Source of the DNA: CAVUBL01 sp963837945
Lineage (GTDB): Bacteria > Acidobacteriota > Thermoanaerobaculia > Multivoradales > DATKCC01
NCBI GenBank assembly: GCA_963837945.1
Contig: CAWIQD010000002.1
Location: 496,001-560,000 of the forward strand
DNA: 64,000 bases
Direction: 5' to 3'
Positions 1-10,789 of the stretch are shown in pieces; positions within the stretch are counted from its first letter, which is position 1; every line of letters starts with the position of its first letter. The notes beneath the pieces are model-generated. The model searched no databases, had not been told where the DNA came from, and saw only the letters and a program-made list of their open reading frames with translations. The position numbers were made by a program, and so were the translations under genes.

Positions 1-80
1 TCGCCACCGTCGAGGACGCCGGGGTGGAGCTCGAGTGCCCCGTCACCTCCAACACCTGGCCGCCGCCAGCGGCCCATTGA
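1..80 (+). CDS. C-terminal tail of an unidentified protein (partial)
   Basis: Reading from base 3, an open frame runs 25 codons to a TGA at 78-80, ending in WPPPAAH. The rest of the gene lies outside the window, so neither family nor function can be given. It converges on the DUF5916 gene, with about 70 bp between the two stop codons. Confidence 0.4.
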   Translation, partial: ATVEDAGVELECPVTSNTWPPPAAH

Positions 81-149
81 GCCGGTTCCGCCTGCCATCG
101 CCGGCACACGCGCGGCGGGTCGGGCGTCTCGTGCAACGGCCCGACCCGC

Positions 150-2414
150 TCAGCGCCGGAAGGCGTAGCTCACCTTGAAGAAGGCCTGGCGCTCGGCGGG
201 CCGGAGCACGCCGGCGTCGTCGAGGGCGCGCGAGTCGGCGAAGCCCAGGTAGAGGACGGTCTGCCAGTTGAGCTTGTAGGCGAAGACGGCCGAGCCCGCG
301 AAGTCGCGGTCCCGCTCGGCGACCGGGAAGGTCCAGAGCTCCGGCCGGCGCTGGCTCGAGGTCTCCTGGCCGATCAGCCGGATCCAGGAGCGCTCGTCGA
401 AGTTCCAGGTCAGCTTCACCCGCGCCACGTCGGCGGTGACCAGCCGCCCCGAGAGCCCGTCGCCGGCGCTCACGTCGATCGTGCGCCGGGTGTAGAACGG
501 CGAGACCGAGAGGTGCTTGCCGGAGTTGATGGTGGCCGCGACGGTGAGCGTGGTGCCGGTGCCGAGCCGGTCGTTGGCGAAGTCGATCTCGTCGCCGAAC
601 ACCCCGTCGAGCTCGAAGTAGGCGAAGTAGCGGCCCGGGTAGACCTGGAGGGTCGGACGCACCTGGCGGCGGCGGAAGACCCGGGTGATCGCCCGCTCGT
701 CCTCCTGCGCGAGCTCGAGGTGGATGGAGGAGTTCCAGAAGGCGTCCATGGAGAACCCGGGGACGACCTGGCGGGTGAGCAGGTTGCCGTCGCCGTCCTC
801 AGAGTACGAGCCGTAGGTGAAGAAGCGCAGCCGGCGCACCGCGCCGGAGGTCGGGTGGAAGCTCCGCCCGAGCTCCTCGTAGCCCGAGCGGAAGCCCACC
901 TGCGGCACGAAGCCGTCGTCGGCCCGAAACTCTCGCGACAGGTCCTGGAGCTTCACGAAGTTGTCCCACCTCCCGTCGGAGTGGCTCCAGGAGAGATCGG
1001 CCGCGTGCCCGGCGAGCCCGCGGCCGTCCCACTCCGCGGCCAGGTCGGGACGGTCGGGCGTCTCCGTGTCGCTCCACAGGAGCTGGCCCTTGATCGTCTC
1101 GCTCGGCCGGGGCCGCCACTCGAAGTCCGGCCCGACGACCCGGTTGTGGCCGCCGCCGTCGGTCTCGCGCCCGGCGTAGAGCACGCTCACGAACGAGTGG
1201 CCGTACTCCCGGCGCAACCGCCCGATCGCCACCGTCGAGGAGAAGTCCTGCGGCGCCAGCTCGGAGGAAGTCGATCCAGGGATCACGACCAGGCCGCCCC
1301 CCTGGTCCTCGCCCACCAGGAAGGTGTACTTGGTGCGCTCGGTCCCTCCGGTCGCCCGCGCCCCCCACTTGGGATCGGTGAAGGTGCGGGTGTAGACGGC
1401 CTGGATCGGGGTCGAGAAGAGGTCGACGCTCTCCAGGAAGAAAGGCCGTCGCTCGGGCTGGAAGAGGGCGAAGCGCTCGTTGGCGGTGATCTTCGCGGTG
1501 TCGGACTCGATCTGCGAGAAATCCGGGTTGATCGTCGCGTCGATCACCGTGTCGGGGCTCGGCAGGTACTTGAAGTCGAGCCCCCCCGTGACGTCGCCCT
1601 CGGTCGCCAGCCGCGAACCCGGACCGTCCTCGGCCCGCTCGAGCCGCCGGCCGCTCAGGTAGGGCGCCGCCACCCAGTGGGCGCCCCTCGGCAGGCCGGC
1701 CAGGCCGGTGAGCTCGCGCGAGGAACAGATGAAGCAGTCGCGGTCGCGAGGCAGCTTCGAGGTGAAGTACTGGTAGCGGAAGTCGCGCGGCCGGTTGCGA
1801 TAGAGGAGCACGCCCCAGTGGTCGGGGTTCGGGTCGACGTAGCGGATCGACGCGAAGGGGATCCGGATCTCGAGCTGCCAGCCCTTGTCCGTGATCCGGC
1901 CGGCCGCCTCCCAGAAGAAGTCGGGCGAGTTATCCTCGCCGCTCGCGTCGCTCGAGATGGCGTCGTACTCGATCGAGCTGGCGTTGGCGAGGAACATCTG
2001 CGCCACCTTGCCGTCGCCGCGCGGGTCGAGGATCAGCCCGCCGTAGTCGGACAGCCCACCGCCGCCGACCTGGTCGTGGTCGCCGAGCTGCGACTTGATG
2101 GCGCCGGGGTCGGGGTCGTCGAACTCGAACGCGGCGTAGAGGTAGCGATCGTCGTAGGTCAGCCGGGCGACGCTCCGGAGCTCGCGAGCGACCGGGATCG
2201 AGTCCCCGGGGTTGGTCTCGTACCAGGTGTCGATCGGCTCGGCCGCCTGCCAGCCGGGGTCGGAGAGGTCGCCGTCGACCTCGATCGCGCCGGCCGTCCG
2301 GGCGATGTGGATCACCGGCCCGTTGTCGAGCAGGGAAGCCGCGCGGGCCACCGGGGCGGGGCAGGCGAGCAGCGCGGCGAGGGCGATTCGGCTGGCAAGT
2401 CGGCGGCGCGGCAT
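150..2414 (-). CDS. CBM9-like / DUF5916 outer-membrane protein
   Basis: A 754-residue exported protein. A signal peptide (basic MPRRR, hydrophobic stretch, ARA/A-type cleavage region) is followed by a carbohydrate-binding family 9-like domain over roughly residues 35-210, recognisable from the IEVDGDLSDPGW opening. A DUF5916 region fills the remainder, with the alternating polar/hydrophobic pattern of beta-strands and a terminal aromatic FFKVSYAFRR typical of outer-membrane barrels. Members are common in Acidobacteria and Bacteroidetes; a role in outer-membrane polymer binding or uptake is inferred only. The ATG at 2414 is preferred over one 21 bases upstream because an AGGGAG ribosome site precedes it. 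A collapsed copy of its 3' end lies near 12.1 kb. Confidence 0.85.
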   Translation of the reverse strand: MPRRRLASRIALAALLACPAPVARAASLLDNGPVIHIARTAGAIEVDGDLSDPGWQAAEPIDTWYETNPGDSIPVARELRSVARLTYDDRYLYAAFEFDDPDPGAIKSQLGDHDQVGGGGLSDYGGLILDPRGDGKVAQMFLANASSIEYDAISSDASGEDNSPDFFWEAAGRITDKGWQLEIRIPFASIRYVDPNPDHWGVLLYRNRPRDFRYQYFTSKLPRDRDCFICSSRELTGLAGLPRGAHWVAAPYLSGRRLERAEDGPGSRLATEGDVTGGLDFKYLPSPDTVIDATINPDFSQIESDTAKITANERFALFQPERRPFFLESVDLFSTPIQAVYTRTFTDPKWGARATGGTERTKYTFLVGEDQGGGLVVIPGSTSSELAPQDFSSTVAIGRLRREYGHSFVSVLYAGRETDGGGHNRVVGPDFEWRPRPSETIKGQLLWSDTETPDRPDLAAEWDGRGLAGHAADLSWSHSDGRWDNFVKLQDLSREFRADDGFVPQVGFRSGYEELGRSFHPTSGAVRRLRFFTYGSYSEDGDGNLLTRQVVPGFSMDAFWNSSIHLELAQEDERAITRVFRRRQVRPTLQVYPGRYFAYFELDGVFGDEIDFANDRLGTGTTLTVAATINSGKHLSVSPFYTRRTIDVSAGDGLSGRLVTADVARVKLTWNFDERSWIRLIGQETSSQRRPELWTFPVAERDRDFAGSAVFAYKLNWQTVLYLGFADSRALDDAGVLRPAERQAFFKVSYAFRR

Positions 2415-2532
2415 CGGGCTCCCTTCAAAGGACACCAGAACTACCGCGCAGTTGTACGAACGTTACGCCACCGGGTTTCGGAGGCAGCCCGAGCGCACGC
2501 GATCCCATCCCGGCCCCGCTGCCAGGGCGCTC

Positions 2533-3150
2533 TTACGACGGCCGGCGCTGAAGGCGGTAGAAGCGAGGGTGTGCCTTCTGCACGAAACGGGGGGCCCCGG
2601 TCAGATCGAAGGCAGTCTCGTCAGTGAGGGTCCACGCCTCATAGGCTCGTTCGATCTCTTCCCGATCGAGCCCTCGCGGCAAGGGTCCTCTGCGGCCCGG
2701 TGCGAACGCGTACATCAGGAGCGTGGCGTCTTCGGCGGCCAGCGCCGTGACCTCACGGCTCACCGCCCGCAGCTGCTCGGGCGGGAGGGCATGGCCGGCG
2801 CCAAAGTCCAGGATGAGACGAAATCCCGAGCCGATGCCGGCGGCCGTGAGCGCCGTCATGCTCCCGTCGACGAATCGAGCCTCCACGCCGGCTCCGCGTG
2901 CGCGTTCGCGGGCGGCCCGCAGCGCCCTCGGCACGATGTCGACGCCGGTCACCTCCCACCCGCTTCGGGCCAGGCGGACCGACCAGAGCCCGGTGCCGCA
3001 TCCAAGATCGAGCGCGCGCCCGTATGGCGGTTCTCGATCGCTTTGCTCCCGCTCGAGGAGTGCGACGGCCTGGTCGCCGATCGGAAGCGACGGCATCCGC
3101 TCCCACGGCGTCAAGCCGATCAGATACTGGAACTTGAAGAACAGGCTCAT
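2533..3150 (-). CDS. Class I SAM-dependent methyltransferase
   Basis: A 205-residue protein with the glycine-rich AdoMet motif LDLGCGTG around residues 47-54 and the acidic VTGVDIV strand two segments later. This defines a Rossmann-fold class I methyltransferase. The substrate cannot be read from the sequence; small single-domain enzymes like this modify small molecules or proteins. The ATG follows GGGAGG at good spacing. The last ~100 bases, plus downstream DNA, recur in a degenerate copy at 12.2-12.38 kb. Confidence 0.85.
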   Translation of the reverse strand: MSLFFKFQYLIGLTPWERMPSLPIGDQAVALLEREQSDREPPYGRALDLGCGTGLWSVRLARSGWEVTGVDIVPRALRAARERARGAGVEARFVDGSMTALTAAGIGSGFRLILDFGAGHALPPEQLRAVSREVTALAAEDATLLMYAFAPGRRGPLPRGLDREEIERAYEAWTLTDETAFDLTGAPRFVQKAHPRFYRLQRRPS

Positions 3151-3213
3151 TCAACCTCCCGGTATTGCCCGCCAGGCGGATGGTCTCGATCTCCGGTCCA
3201 TGATACCGATGGC

Positions 3214-3840
3214 TCAACTGGGCGTCGCCAGGCCACGCTCCGCCGCCGCGCGGGCGAGCGCGCTCGCCACCTCGTCCGCGTTGTCCAGGCGCCCCAGGTC
3301 GATGCGGCGCTCGCGGCCGTCGCGGCCTCGGATCCGGAGCAGCCGATCGGTCCTCTCGATCGACGCCACCTCGGACCAGGCGAGCCGGAAGCCTCGCAGT
3401 CGGTTGAGGCGAAACCCGATGCCCTCGTCGTCGAGGCGCAGGATCCGGCGGCGCTCCCGGTGACGGGTCAGCGGGCGGTTGGCGACGCCGATCGCGGCGG
3501 TCGCGAGGGCGGTCACGAAGACCGGCGAGAACCACTTGTGGCCGTGGGCCAGGCGGTCGGCCCACTCGGCGAAGAGCATCGCGGCCGCCGCCAGGTCGAT
3601 CCAGCCGATGGTCGTCGGAGCCGCGCGGTGGCGCCGCCGCCAGGAGACGAGCAGGACGAGCACGAGCACGCCGGCCGCCGCGAGCTCGGCGCCGGCCAGG
3701 ACCTTCTCTCGGGCCGCGACACCCTCGAGCCGCGGCAGGGCGGCGTCGGCCAGCAGCACGGCCGAGACGGCGAGGGGAATCCGGTTCAGCCACTCGACGC
3801 GGCGTCGGCGCCCGTCCTGAAGAAAGATCGTCTCGGTCAC
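3214..3840 (-). CDS. Four-helix membrane protein with a PH-like cytoplasmic domain
   Basis: About 208 residues from a GTG start directly behind GGGGGAGG; an ATG 63 bases upstream would add an arginine-rich, unconvincing leader. Four hydrophobic segments occupy roughly the first 120 residues. They are followed by a soluble half with the pattern ILRLDDEGIGFRL / RGFRLAWSEVASIE, which resembles bacterial PH-like domains of small membrane proteins. No enzymatic motif is visible. The function is unknown; the fold assignment is by pattern only. Confidence 0.6.
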   Translation of the reverse strand: MTETIFLQDGRRRRVEWLNRIPLAVSAVLLADAALPRLEGVAAREKVLAGAELAAAGVLVLVLLVSWRRRHRAAPTTIGWIDLAAAAMLFAEWADRLAHGHKWFSPVFVTALATAAIGVANRPLTRHRERRRILRLDDEGIGFRLNRLRGFRLAWSEVASIERTDRLLRIRGRDGRERRIDLGRLDNADEVASALARAAAERGLATPS

Positions 3841-3964
3841 GGCCTCCCCCGAGCCGGCCGAACCGGGCCGGCGGCACAGATCGTACTTCACGCGCCGCAG
3901 CAAGGAGAGCTCCTCGAGTGCTCAGACCGGTGCGATGTTGCGCCCTGGAGCCGGTGGTCGTTTC

Positions 3965-4438
3965 TCAGCCGCAGGCGCAGGCCACGATGCCGAACCTCGA
4001 CTGACCCGGACGAGCCCGGGCGAACCACACGATCGGCCGGCACTTCTTTCCCGCCTTGGCGCAACGGCCCCGGCAGAGGATCGAGCCGCTGCTGCGCAGG
4101 ACCAGGGCACAAAAATCCTGCACCTCGGGTGGCCGGGGCGAGGGCCCTCCAGGGATCGCCGGAGCCTTGCCGCACCGCAGCTCACCGTCCTCGCCCCCGA
4201 TCGGCCCGTTCGGCTGGTCGTCCGGACACTTCGGCGCCAGGAGCCCGCCGGGCAGGCCGGGAATCTCCACGAGCGCGATGGTGAGTCTGTCCGTGGGAGG
4301 CTTTCCTCTCCCTTTCTGGAGACCCCGGTTGAGGTTCTTCCACTGCTGGGCATCGAGGTAGATCAGCACGGGGCCCTTCAGGGGTCCCTTCTGCTTTTCG
4401 AACTGGCTGACCGTCAGCACGCGTGGCTGCTCCGCCAT
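3965..4438 (-). CDS. Hypothetical basic, cysteine-containing protein
   Basis: A 157-residue protein starting MAEQPRVLTV behind GGAGGTGG, the only start with a ribosome site in a longer open frame. The N-terminal half (PVLIYLDAQQWKNLNRG) looks like an ordered alpha/beta segment. The second half contains six cysteines, including the CRGRCAKAGKKC cluster and the terminal ACACG, which could bind metal. I do not recognise the family. No signal peptide or membrane segment is evident. Confidence 0.55.
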   Translation of the reverse strand: MAEQPRVLTVSQFEKQKGPLKGPVLIYLDAQQWKNLNRGLQKGRGKPPTDRLTIALVEIPGLPGGLLAPKCPDDQPNGPIGGEDGELRCGKAPAIPGGPSPRPPEVQDFCALVLRSSGSILCRGRCAKAGKKCRPIVWFARARPGQSRFGIVACACG

Positions 4439-4481
4439 GTCCACCTCCTCGTCGTCGAGCGTTCGTAGTCGCCTTAGTTTA

Positions 4482-4605
4482 CCAGCCCTTGCGTGTGCGA
4501 GAGCCCTTCGCGATCGCGCGGATGGGCGAATCGATCGCCCAGGAGGCTGTGGCGCATAGATTGCCGCGCTGGTCGAACAGGGCGAGGGGTAACGCAAGGG
4601 CTTGG
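4482..4605. repeat. Inverted pair, possible insertion-sequence end
   Basis: CCAGCCCTTGCG at 4482-4493 and CGCAAGGGCTTGG at 4593-4605 are inverted relative to each other, about 100 bp apart and just before the transposase remnant. The right copy lies where the terminal inverted repeat of an IS1182-type element would be expected. Assignment as IS termini is an inference. Confidence 0.35.
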
Positions 4606-4624
4606 AATCCGGCAGAGTAGGCGC

Positions 4625-5090
4625 ATGGGAGACAAGGCCTGTCGGCCGTGGGCGCCGCGCCAGGACTTCTTGCTGCCGCCGTCGCCGCTGGAGTGGTTGC
4701 CGGAGGGCCATCTGGCGTACTTCATCCTGGAGCTGGTCGAGGAGCTGGATCTCGGGGAGATCGAGCGGGCGACGTACGAGGACGTGGCGTTTCGGGTGCT
4801 GTCGGCCGGGGAGCATCCGTTCTTCACGACGCCCAACGCGTTCCGCAAGCCGTATCTCGAGGAGCTGACGAGGCTCAGCTGCGCGAGCTTCTGGCCCGCG
4901 CCGAGGCGGTGGACCAGGAGGATGCGCGCTTCGGCGAGGGTCAGCGGGAGGAGGACCTGCCGGAGGAGCTGCGCCGCCGGGAGGGCCGGATGCGCCGGAT
5001 CCGGCACGCGAAGGCCGAGCTCGAGGCCGAGGCGCGGGAGAGCCGGGCCGCCGAGCTGCGCGAACAGGCCGAGCGGGCGCGCCATCTACT
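4625..5090 (+). pseudogene. IS1182-family transposase remnant
   Basis: From an ATG at 4625 the frame reads FLLPPSPLEWLPEGHLAYF and then IERATYEDVAFRVLSAGEHP, both hallmarks of the N-terminal region of IS1182 transposases. The ~35 residues that normally separate them are missing. Near 4870 homology jumps to another frame (ELLARAEAVDQEDARFGEG, then LPEELRRREGRMRRIRHAK), again with an internal deletion. Homology ends near 5090; the catalytic C-terminal half is absent. It is a multiply deleted, frameshifted relic that cannot be functional. Confidence 0.8.
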
Positions 5091-5105
5091 TCATGCTCGG
5101 CCACC

Positions 5106-5220
5106 CGCAGCGCGACGTTCTGACCGCCCGCGCCATGCGCCAGATCCTGGTGGACCACGCACGGGCGCGGCGGACGGCCAAGCGCGGCGGCCAGGAGGAG
5201 CGCCGACGGGCGGAGCTCTC
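5106..5220 (+). pseudogene. Fragment of a TIGR02999-type ECF sigma factor
   Basis: In the same frame as the downstream GrpE-like gene, the DNA encodes ARAMRQILVDHARARRTAKR, the characteristic region following sigma-2 in the ECF family abundant in Acidobacteria. Nothing before or after matches a sigma factor, so only about 35 codons survive. It abuts the IS1182 relic directly, suggesting that transposition or a deletion fused the two fragments. Confidence 0.65.
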
Positions 5221-5305
5221 TCCACGTGGCTCTGGATCCCCGATCTCGGGCCGTTCGGGATTTCGCTCGAGCCTCGGCCGGTGTAGCATCGCCCCCGAGA
5301 CCGCC

Positions 5306-6040
5306 ATGACGTTTCTCCATCGCCACGACGACGAGAGGTCGACCGCCGGGGGGTCGCCCGGCGACCCCGAAGTCACGCTCTCTTCCCTGGCCGACGAGAT
5401 GAACCGGCTACGCCGCACCGTCTTGCGCCAGGGGCACGCGCAGGAGCTCTTCCAGGCGCGGGTCGAGGAAGCGATCGCACGGCTGCCGGAGCGCACCGGC
5501 ACGGCGGACGCCGGCGACCGGGGCGCCTCCGTCCGGTCCGGCCGGGCCGCCGGATCGGCTGGGTCGGGCGGGCCGGGCGGCCTGGGTGAGCCCCAGGTCC
5601 ATGCTCTTCTCGAGCTGGACGGTGCCCTCCTTCACCTTCGCCGCCTCGCCGGCGAGGAGACCCCGCCCGCGCCGGGAGGTCCCCGGCCGGAGGACCTGGC
5701 TCGCTCCCTCCGCGAGGGGCTGTCGTTGCTGCAGATCCGCGTGCGCAATCTCCAGCACTCCATGGGGCTCGAGGCGATCCCCGCCGCGGGTCGGACGTTC
5801 GACGACCGCTGGCACCAGGCGTGCGGTGTGGTCGAGCGGTGGGATCTGCCGGATCGGGCGGTGGTCGAGGAGATCCTCCCCGGCTACCGGATGGGCGGGC
5901 GGGTCGTCCGGCCGGCGCAGGTCGTGGTCAACCGCAGGCCGGACACGAAGGACGAACCGCGCGCGTCGGAGGCGGCTTCGCGCGCCACGGACGACCGGCC
6001 GCGAGCCCCGGCCGGCCAGGATGAAGGCGACGATGTCTGA
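5306..6040 (+). CDS. GrpE-like nucleotide-exchange factor
   Basis: A 244-residue protein. The last third carries the GrpE beta-wing signature (VVEEILPGYRMGGRVVRPAQ), preceded by helical segments with the ERWDLPD turn. A Gly/Ser-rich linker sits near residues 65-95. GrpE proteins release ADP from Hsp70. This one is longer and more divergent than housekeeping GrpE and lies 83 bp ahead of a divergent DnaK, so it probably serves that partner. The reading frame is open far upstream through pseudogene debris; the ATG at 5306 is chosen because homology and coding character begin there. A weak TAGCAT box lies just upstream. Confidence 0.75.
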   Translation: MTFLHRHDDERSTAGGSPGDPEVTLSSLADEMNRLRRTVLRQGHAQELFQARVEEAIARLPERTGTADAGDRGASVRSGRAAGSAGSGGPGGLGEPQVHALLELDGALLHLRRLAGEETPPAPGGPRPEDLARSLREGLSLLQIRVRNLQHSMGLEAIPAAGRTFDDRWHQACGVVERWDLPDRAVVEEILPGYRMGGRVVRPAQVVVNRRPDTKDEPRASEAASRATDDRPRAPAGQDEGDDV

Positions 6041-6123
6041 TCGGACCGGACTCGTGACGAACGAGCCCGATCCGCTTCAGCCGCCTCGTCGCTTCGAGAC
6101 GGAGCCTCCATAGGACTCACGGC

Positions 6124-7894
<1,771 letters not shown>

Positions 7895-7905
<11 letters not shown>

Positions 7906-10255
7906 GAGGGCGCGGAAGAAGCAGGAGAAACGCCGGGGCGATCTCGTCGGCCGCCTGCAGGAGCTCGAGCGTCGCGGCGCCGACGAGGAGTTCCTGGCAC
8001 TGGCCGCCCGCGAGCTCGCGGACCCCGCCGAGGGCCCGTCGGCGGCGCTCTGGGTCGAAGTCGCCGACCGCGCCCTCCTACGGGCCCTGGCGGCCGGCGA
8101 CCTCGCCCGCCTGGCGAGGCTTCTCCCCTCCCTCGGGCCGGCGGGCCGCCGGCGCCCCCTGGCGGCGCTCGCCGCGGCCGTCCTCGACCTGGCGGCCGGT
8201 CGCCTCGACGCCGGGCGGGCGAGGCTCGAGGCCCTGGGCGCCGGCGCCGCTCTGGAGCCGGGCCGGGGCCGCGAGCTGGTGCCGCAGCTCCTCGCCCTGG
8301 CCGCGGGCACCACCGGCTCTCGACCCGCCGCGCTCCCCGAGTCGGGAGAGCTCTCCCGGCTGCGGGAGCTGGCCGACCGGACGGCCGGCGCCGTGGCCAC
8401 CGCGCTCCCCTCGGCGGGCCAGCTCCGCCTGCGCGATCCCCTTCTGCGGGCGGTCCGGGACGTTCTCCTGGCGCTTCGCCGGCTCGAGGCGGCCGAGTGC
8501 CGGCCTGGGGGCGCCGCGGGCCGGGCACTGGGCCGGGCCTTGCGCCGGCTCCAGGAGGCGGCACCTTCCGGCGACGCCGCCCTCGAGCGCCTCCTCGAGA
8601 CCGCCGGGCGGCTCCAGGTTCTGACCGGCGCTCTCGCCGGGATCGAGGCCGAGCTGGGCCGGGCGCGCCCCCGGGAGCCGGCGAGCCAGGTCGTCCTCGA
8701 GGCGCTCCGCCGGTCCGGCGGCGACCTGGCGAAGGCCCTGGCGGAGCCCGCGCCGCCGCTTCTCGCCCCGCTCGGCCACGCGCTGCACCTCGCCTGGCGC
8801 GAGGTCCTCGAGACGGTGGTGGCGCGGGAAGGCGCCGCAGGCCTCGCCACCCTCGCCGCGGCCCGCCCGGAGCTGATCGCGCCGGTGGCCGACCTGCCCA
8901 CCGGCGCCGCCGGCAAGGCCCTCCAGGAAGCGCGCCGGAGCCGGGCGCTCCTCGCCGACGGCCGCTTCGGGGAGCTGGCCGCCTTCCTCCGGGCGCGCGC
9001 TCGGACCGAGGCCCAACCCTCCGATCTCGCGGCGCTCTGGAGCCTCGAGCTCTGGGCGCGCGGCCGCGCCGCGCCGTCGGAGGAGCGCTTTGGCGACCCG
9101 TTCGACGACGAGCTGGGCGAGTCGCCCCCGCACCGCGCCGTGGTGCGGATCGAGGAGATGGCCGCCCAGATCGGCCGCCGCTTCCCCGCCGAGCAGCGGG
9201 GCGAAGTCGCCCGCGTCCTGCGTGACGAGCTCTTCGACCTGTGCGAGGTGATCGTCCTCTGCGAGCACTTCGGCGGCGTCGCCGCCGCTCTCCTCGACTA
9301 CCTCCCCGGCGACGCGGGCCTGCTGATCGCGGGCCTCACCGGGGCGATCGTCGGCCACGACCCCCGGTGCCGGCGCGCGATCGAGAGACACCTCCAAGGC
9401 CGCGGTGCCATCCAGCCGCCCGAGCGCGAGATCGCGCTGCGGTTGATGGCCCAGGTGGCCCTGGAGGAGCCCGTCGAGCTGGCCCCGGCTCTCGAGGCGC
9501 TCCGCCCCCTCTTCACCGAGAGGGACTGGAGCGACGTCTCCGAGGGCGTGGCCCGCCGCGCGGCGCCGACGTTCGGAGCTCTGCTGGCAGAGGCGTCGGG
9601 CCTGATGTGGCTCGACCTGGAGACGGCGGCCACGGGAGCCGAGCTGCTGCGCCAGGATCTGGAGCCCCTCAGGACCACCCTGGGCACGACCTCGGGCTTC
9701 GCCGCCGTCGAGCTGGCTCTCGACTGCTGGCAGCTGAAGCCGTCCAAGGTCCGGAGGAAGGTGCGGGCGTTGCTGGACGCCCACTCGGGCTACGAGGCGG
9801 CGCTCATCGCCGTCGAGGTGCTGGAGACGACCCTCGATGCCAGGGTGCCGGAGGGTGTTCTGACGGCCCTCCGCGACCTCTCGACGGCGGTGATCGATCG
9901 CCTCGACGACCGTTGGCAACGCTGGTGGCGCGCCCTGCCCATCCTCATCTTCGGAGCCTCGCCGACGGGGCTCCGGAAGCTGGCGAAGCGGCTCGAGCGC
10001 CTCCTCGCCACCGAGCCCGACGATCCGGCCCGAGGGGACCGAAGGCCGCTCGAGAACGCCCTCGAAGCGGTCCGCACCATGGAGAACACCCGCCGCGCGG
10101 TGGGTCGTCTCCGGCCCGCGCCCCGCCGGACGAGCCGCCCGCGCCGCCGGCGGCCGGCGGGCGAAGCGGCCGCGGACGCCCGGCCCGGTTCGACCCGCCG
10201 CAAGCGCCGGCCGGAGGGGCCGGAAGACCATCAACTCGACCTCGACCTGGGGTGA
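7895..10255 (+). CDS. 786-residue alpha-helical protein of the Hsp70 operon
   Basis: I do not recognise the family. The protein is almost entirely Leu/Ala/Arg/Glu-rich and appears made of helical repeats. It opens with a strongly basic MARKRARKKQEKRR segment and ends in an arginine/proline-rich basic tail followed by an acidic QLDLDLG. No signal peptide, membrane segment or catalytic motif is seen. The ATG lies inside the end of the DnaK-like gene, so the two are co-translated. A client, scaffold or co-chaperone of that Hsp70 is a reasonable guess from position alone. Confidence 0.7.
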
Positions 10256-10299
10256 GAACCCGTGCCCCTCCCACCGAGCCCGCCCAGCCAGCGCACGCC

Positions 10300-10659
10300 A
10301 TGACCTCGACCCCGGAGAGCCCCTTTACCACTCTCGGCCTCGCCCCCGGCGCCGGCCCCGAGGAGATCGCCGCCGCCTATCGCAAGCTGGTGCGGCGCTA
10401 CCCGCCCGAGCTCGCCCCCGACCGGTTCGCCGCCATCCACGACGCCTATCAGATGGTGACCTCCCCGGCGCACCGCATGAAGACGGCCTCGACCGCCCCC
10501 GAGGAAGAGCTCGCCCGCCTCTTCCCTCTGCCGGCGGTCGCCCTCGCGCCGTCCCCACCGCGCCCGGCGCCGATCTCGGCCGACGACCTCGAGCCCCTCC
10601 TCGCCCCGGTCCGCCGCGCCGCCGTCCTCCGGCTCGTGGCCGCGGCCTTTCGGGACTGA
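10300..10659 (+). CDS. J-like protein with PPE in place of HPD
   Basis: A 119-residue protein whose first ~60 residues align with a J domain: FTTLGLAPGAGPEEIAAAY is helix I/II, KLVRRYPPELAPDRF is helix II and the loop, and AAIHDAYQMVTSP is helix III. The catalytic HPD tripeptide is replaced by PPE (residues 35-37). Small J-like proteins with YPPE occur in other bacteria. Loss of HPD should prevent classical stimulation of DnaK ATPase. The remaining half is a proline-rich linker and a helix. Last gene of the chaperone operon, 44 bp after the helical protein. Confidence 0.7.
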   Translation: MTSTPESPFTTLGLAPGAGPEEIAAAYRKLVRRYPPELAPDRFAAIHDAYQMVTSPAHRMKTASTAPEEELARLFPLPAVALAPSPPRPAPISADDLEPLLAPVRRAAVLRLVAAAFRD

Positions 10660-10789
10660 ACAACCCACCGGCGGCCTTCGTTCTCCCGCAAAGCGCAGCG
10701 GAGCGTGCCGGCTGATAGGCCGGCGAAGAACGCCGCGAGGGGCGATTCGGGGGCGCCCGCAGTAGGGCCGGAGATTCCTTCACCGGCGC

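Noticed and set aside
513..2627. A 704-codon open frame on the plus strand
   Set aside because: It is antisense to the DUF5916 gene, with Arg/Val/Gly-biased shadow composition.
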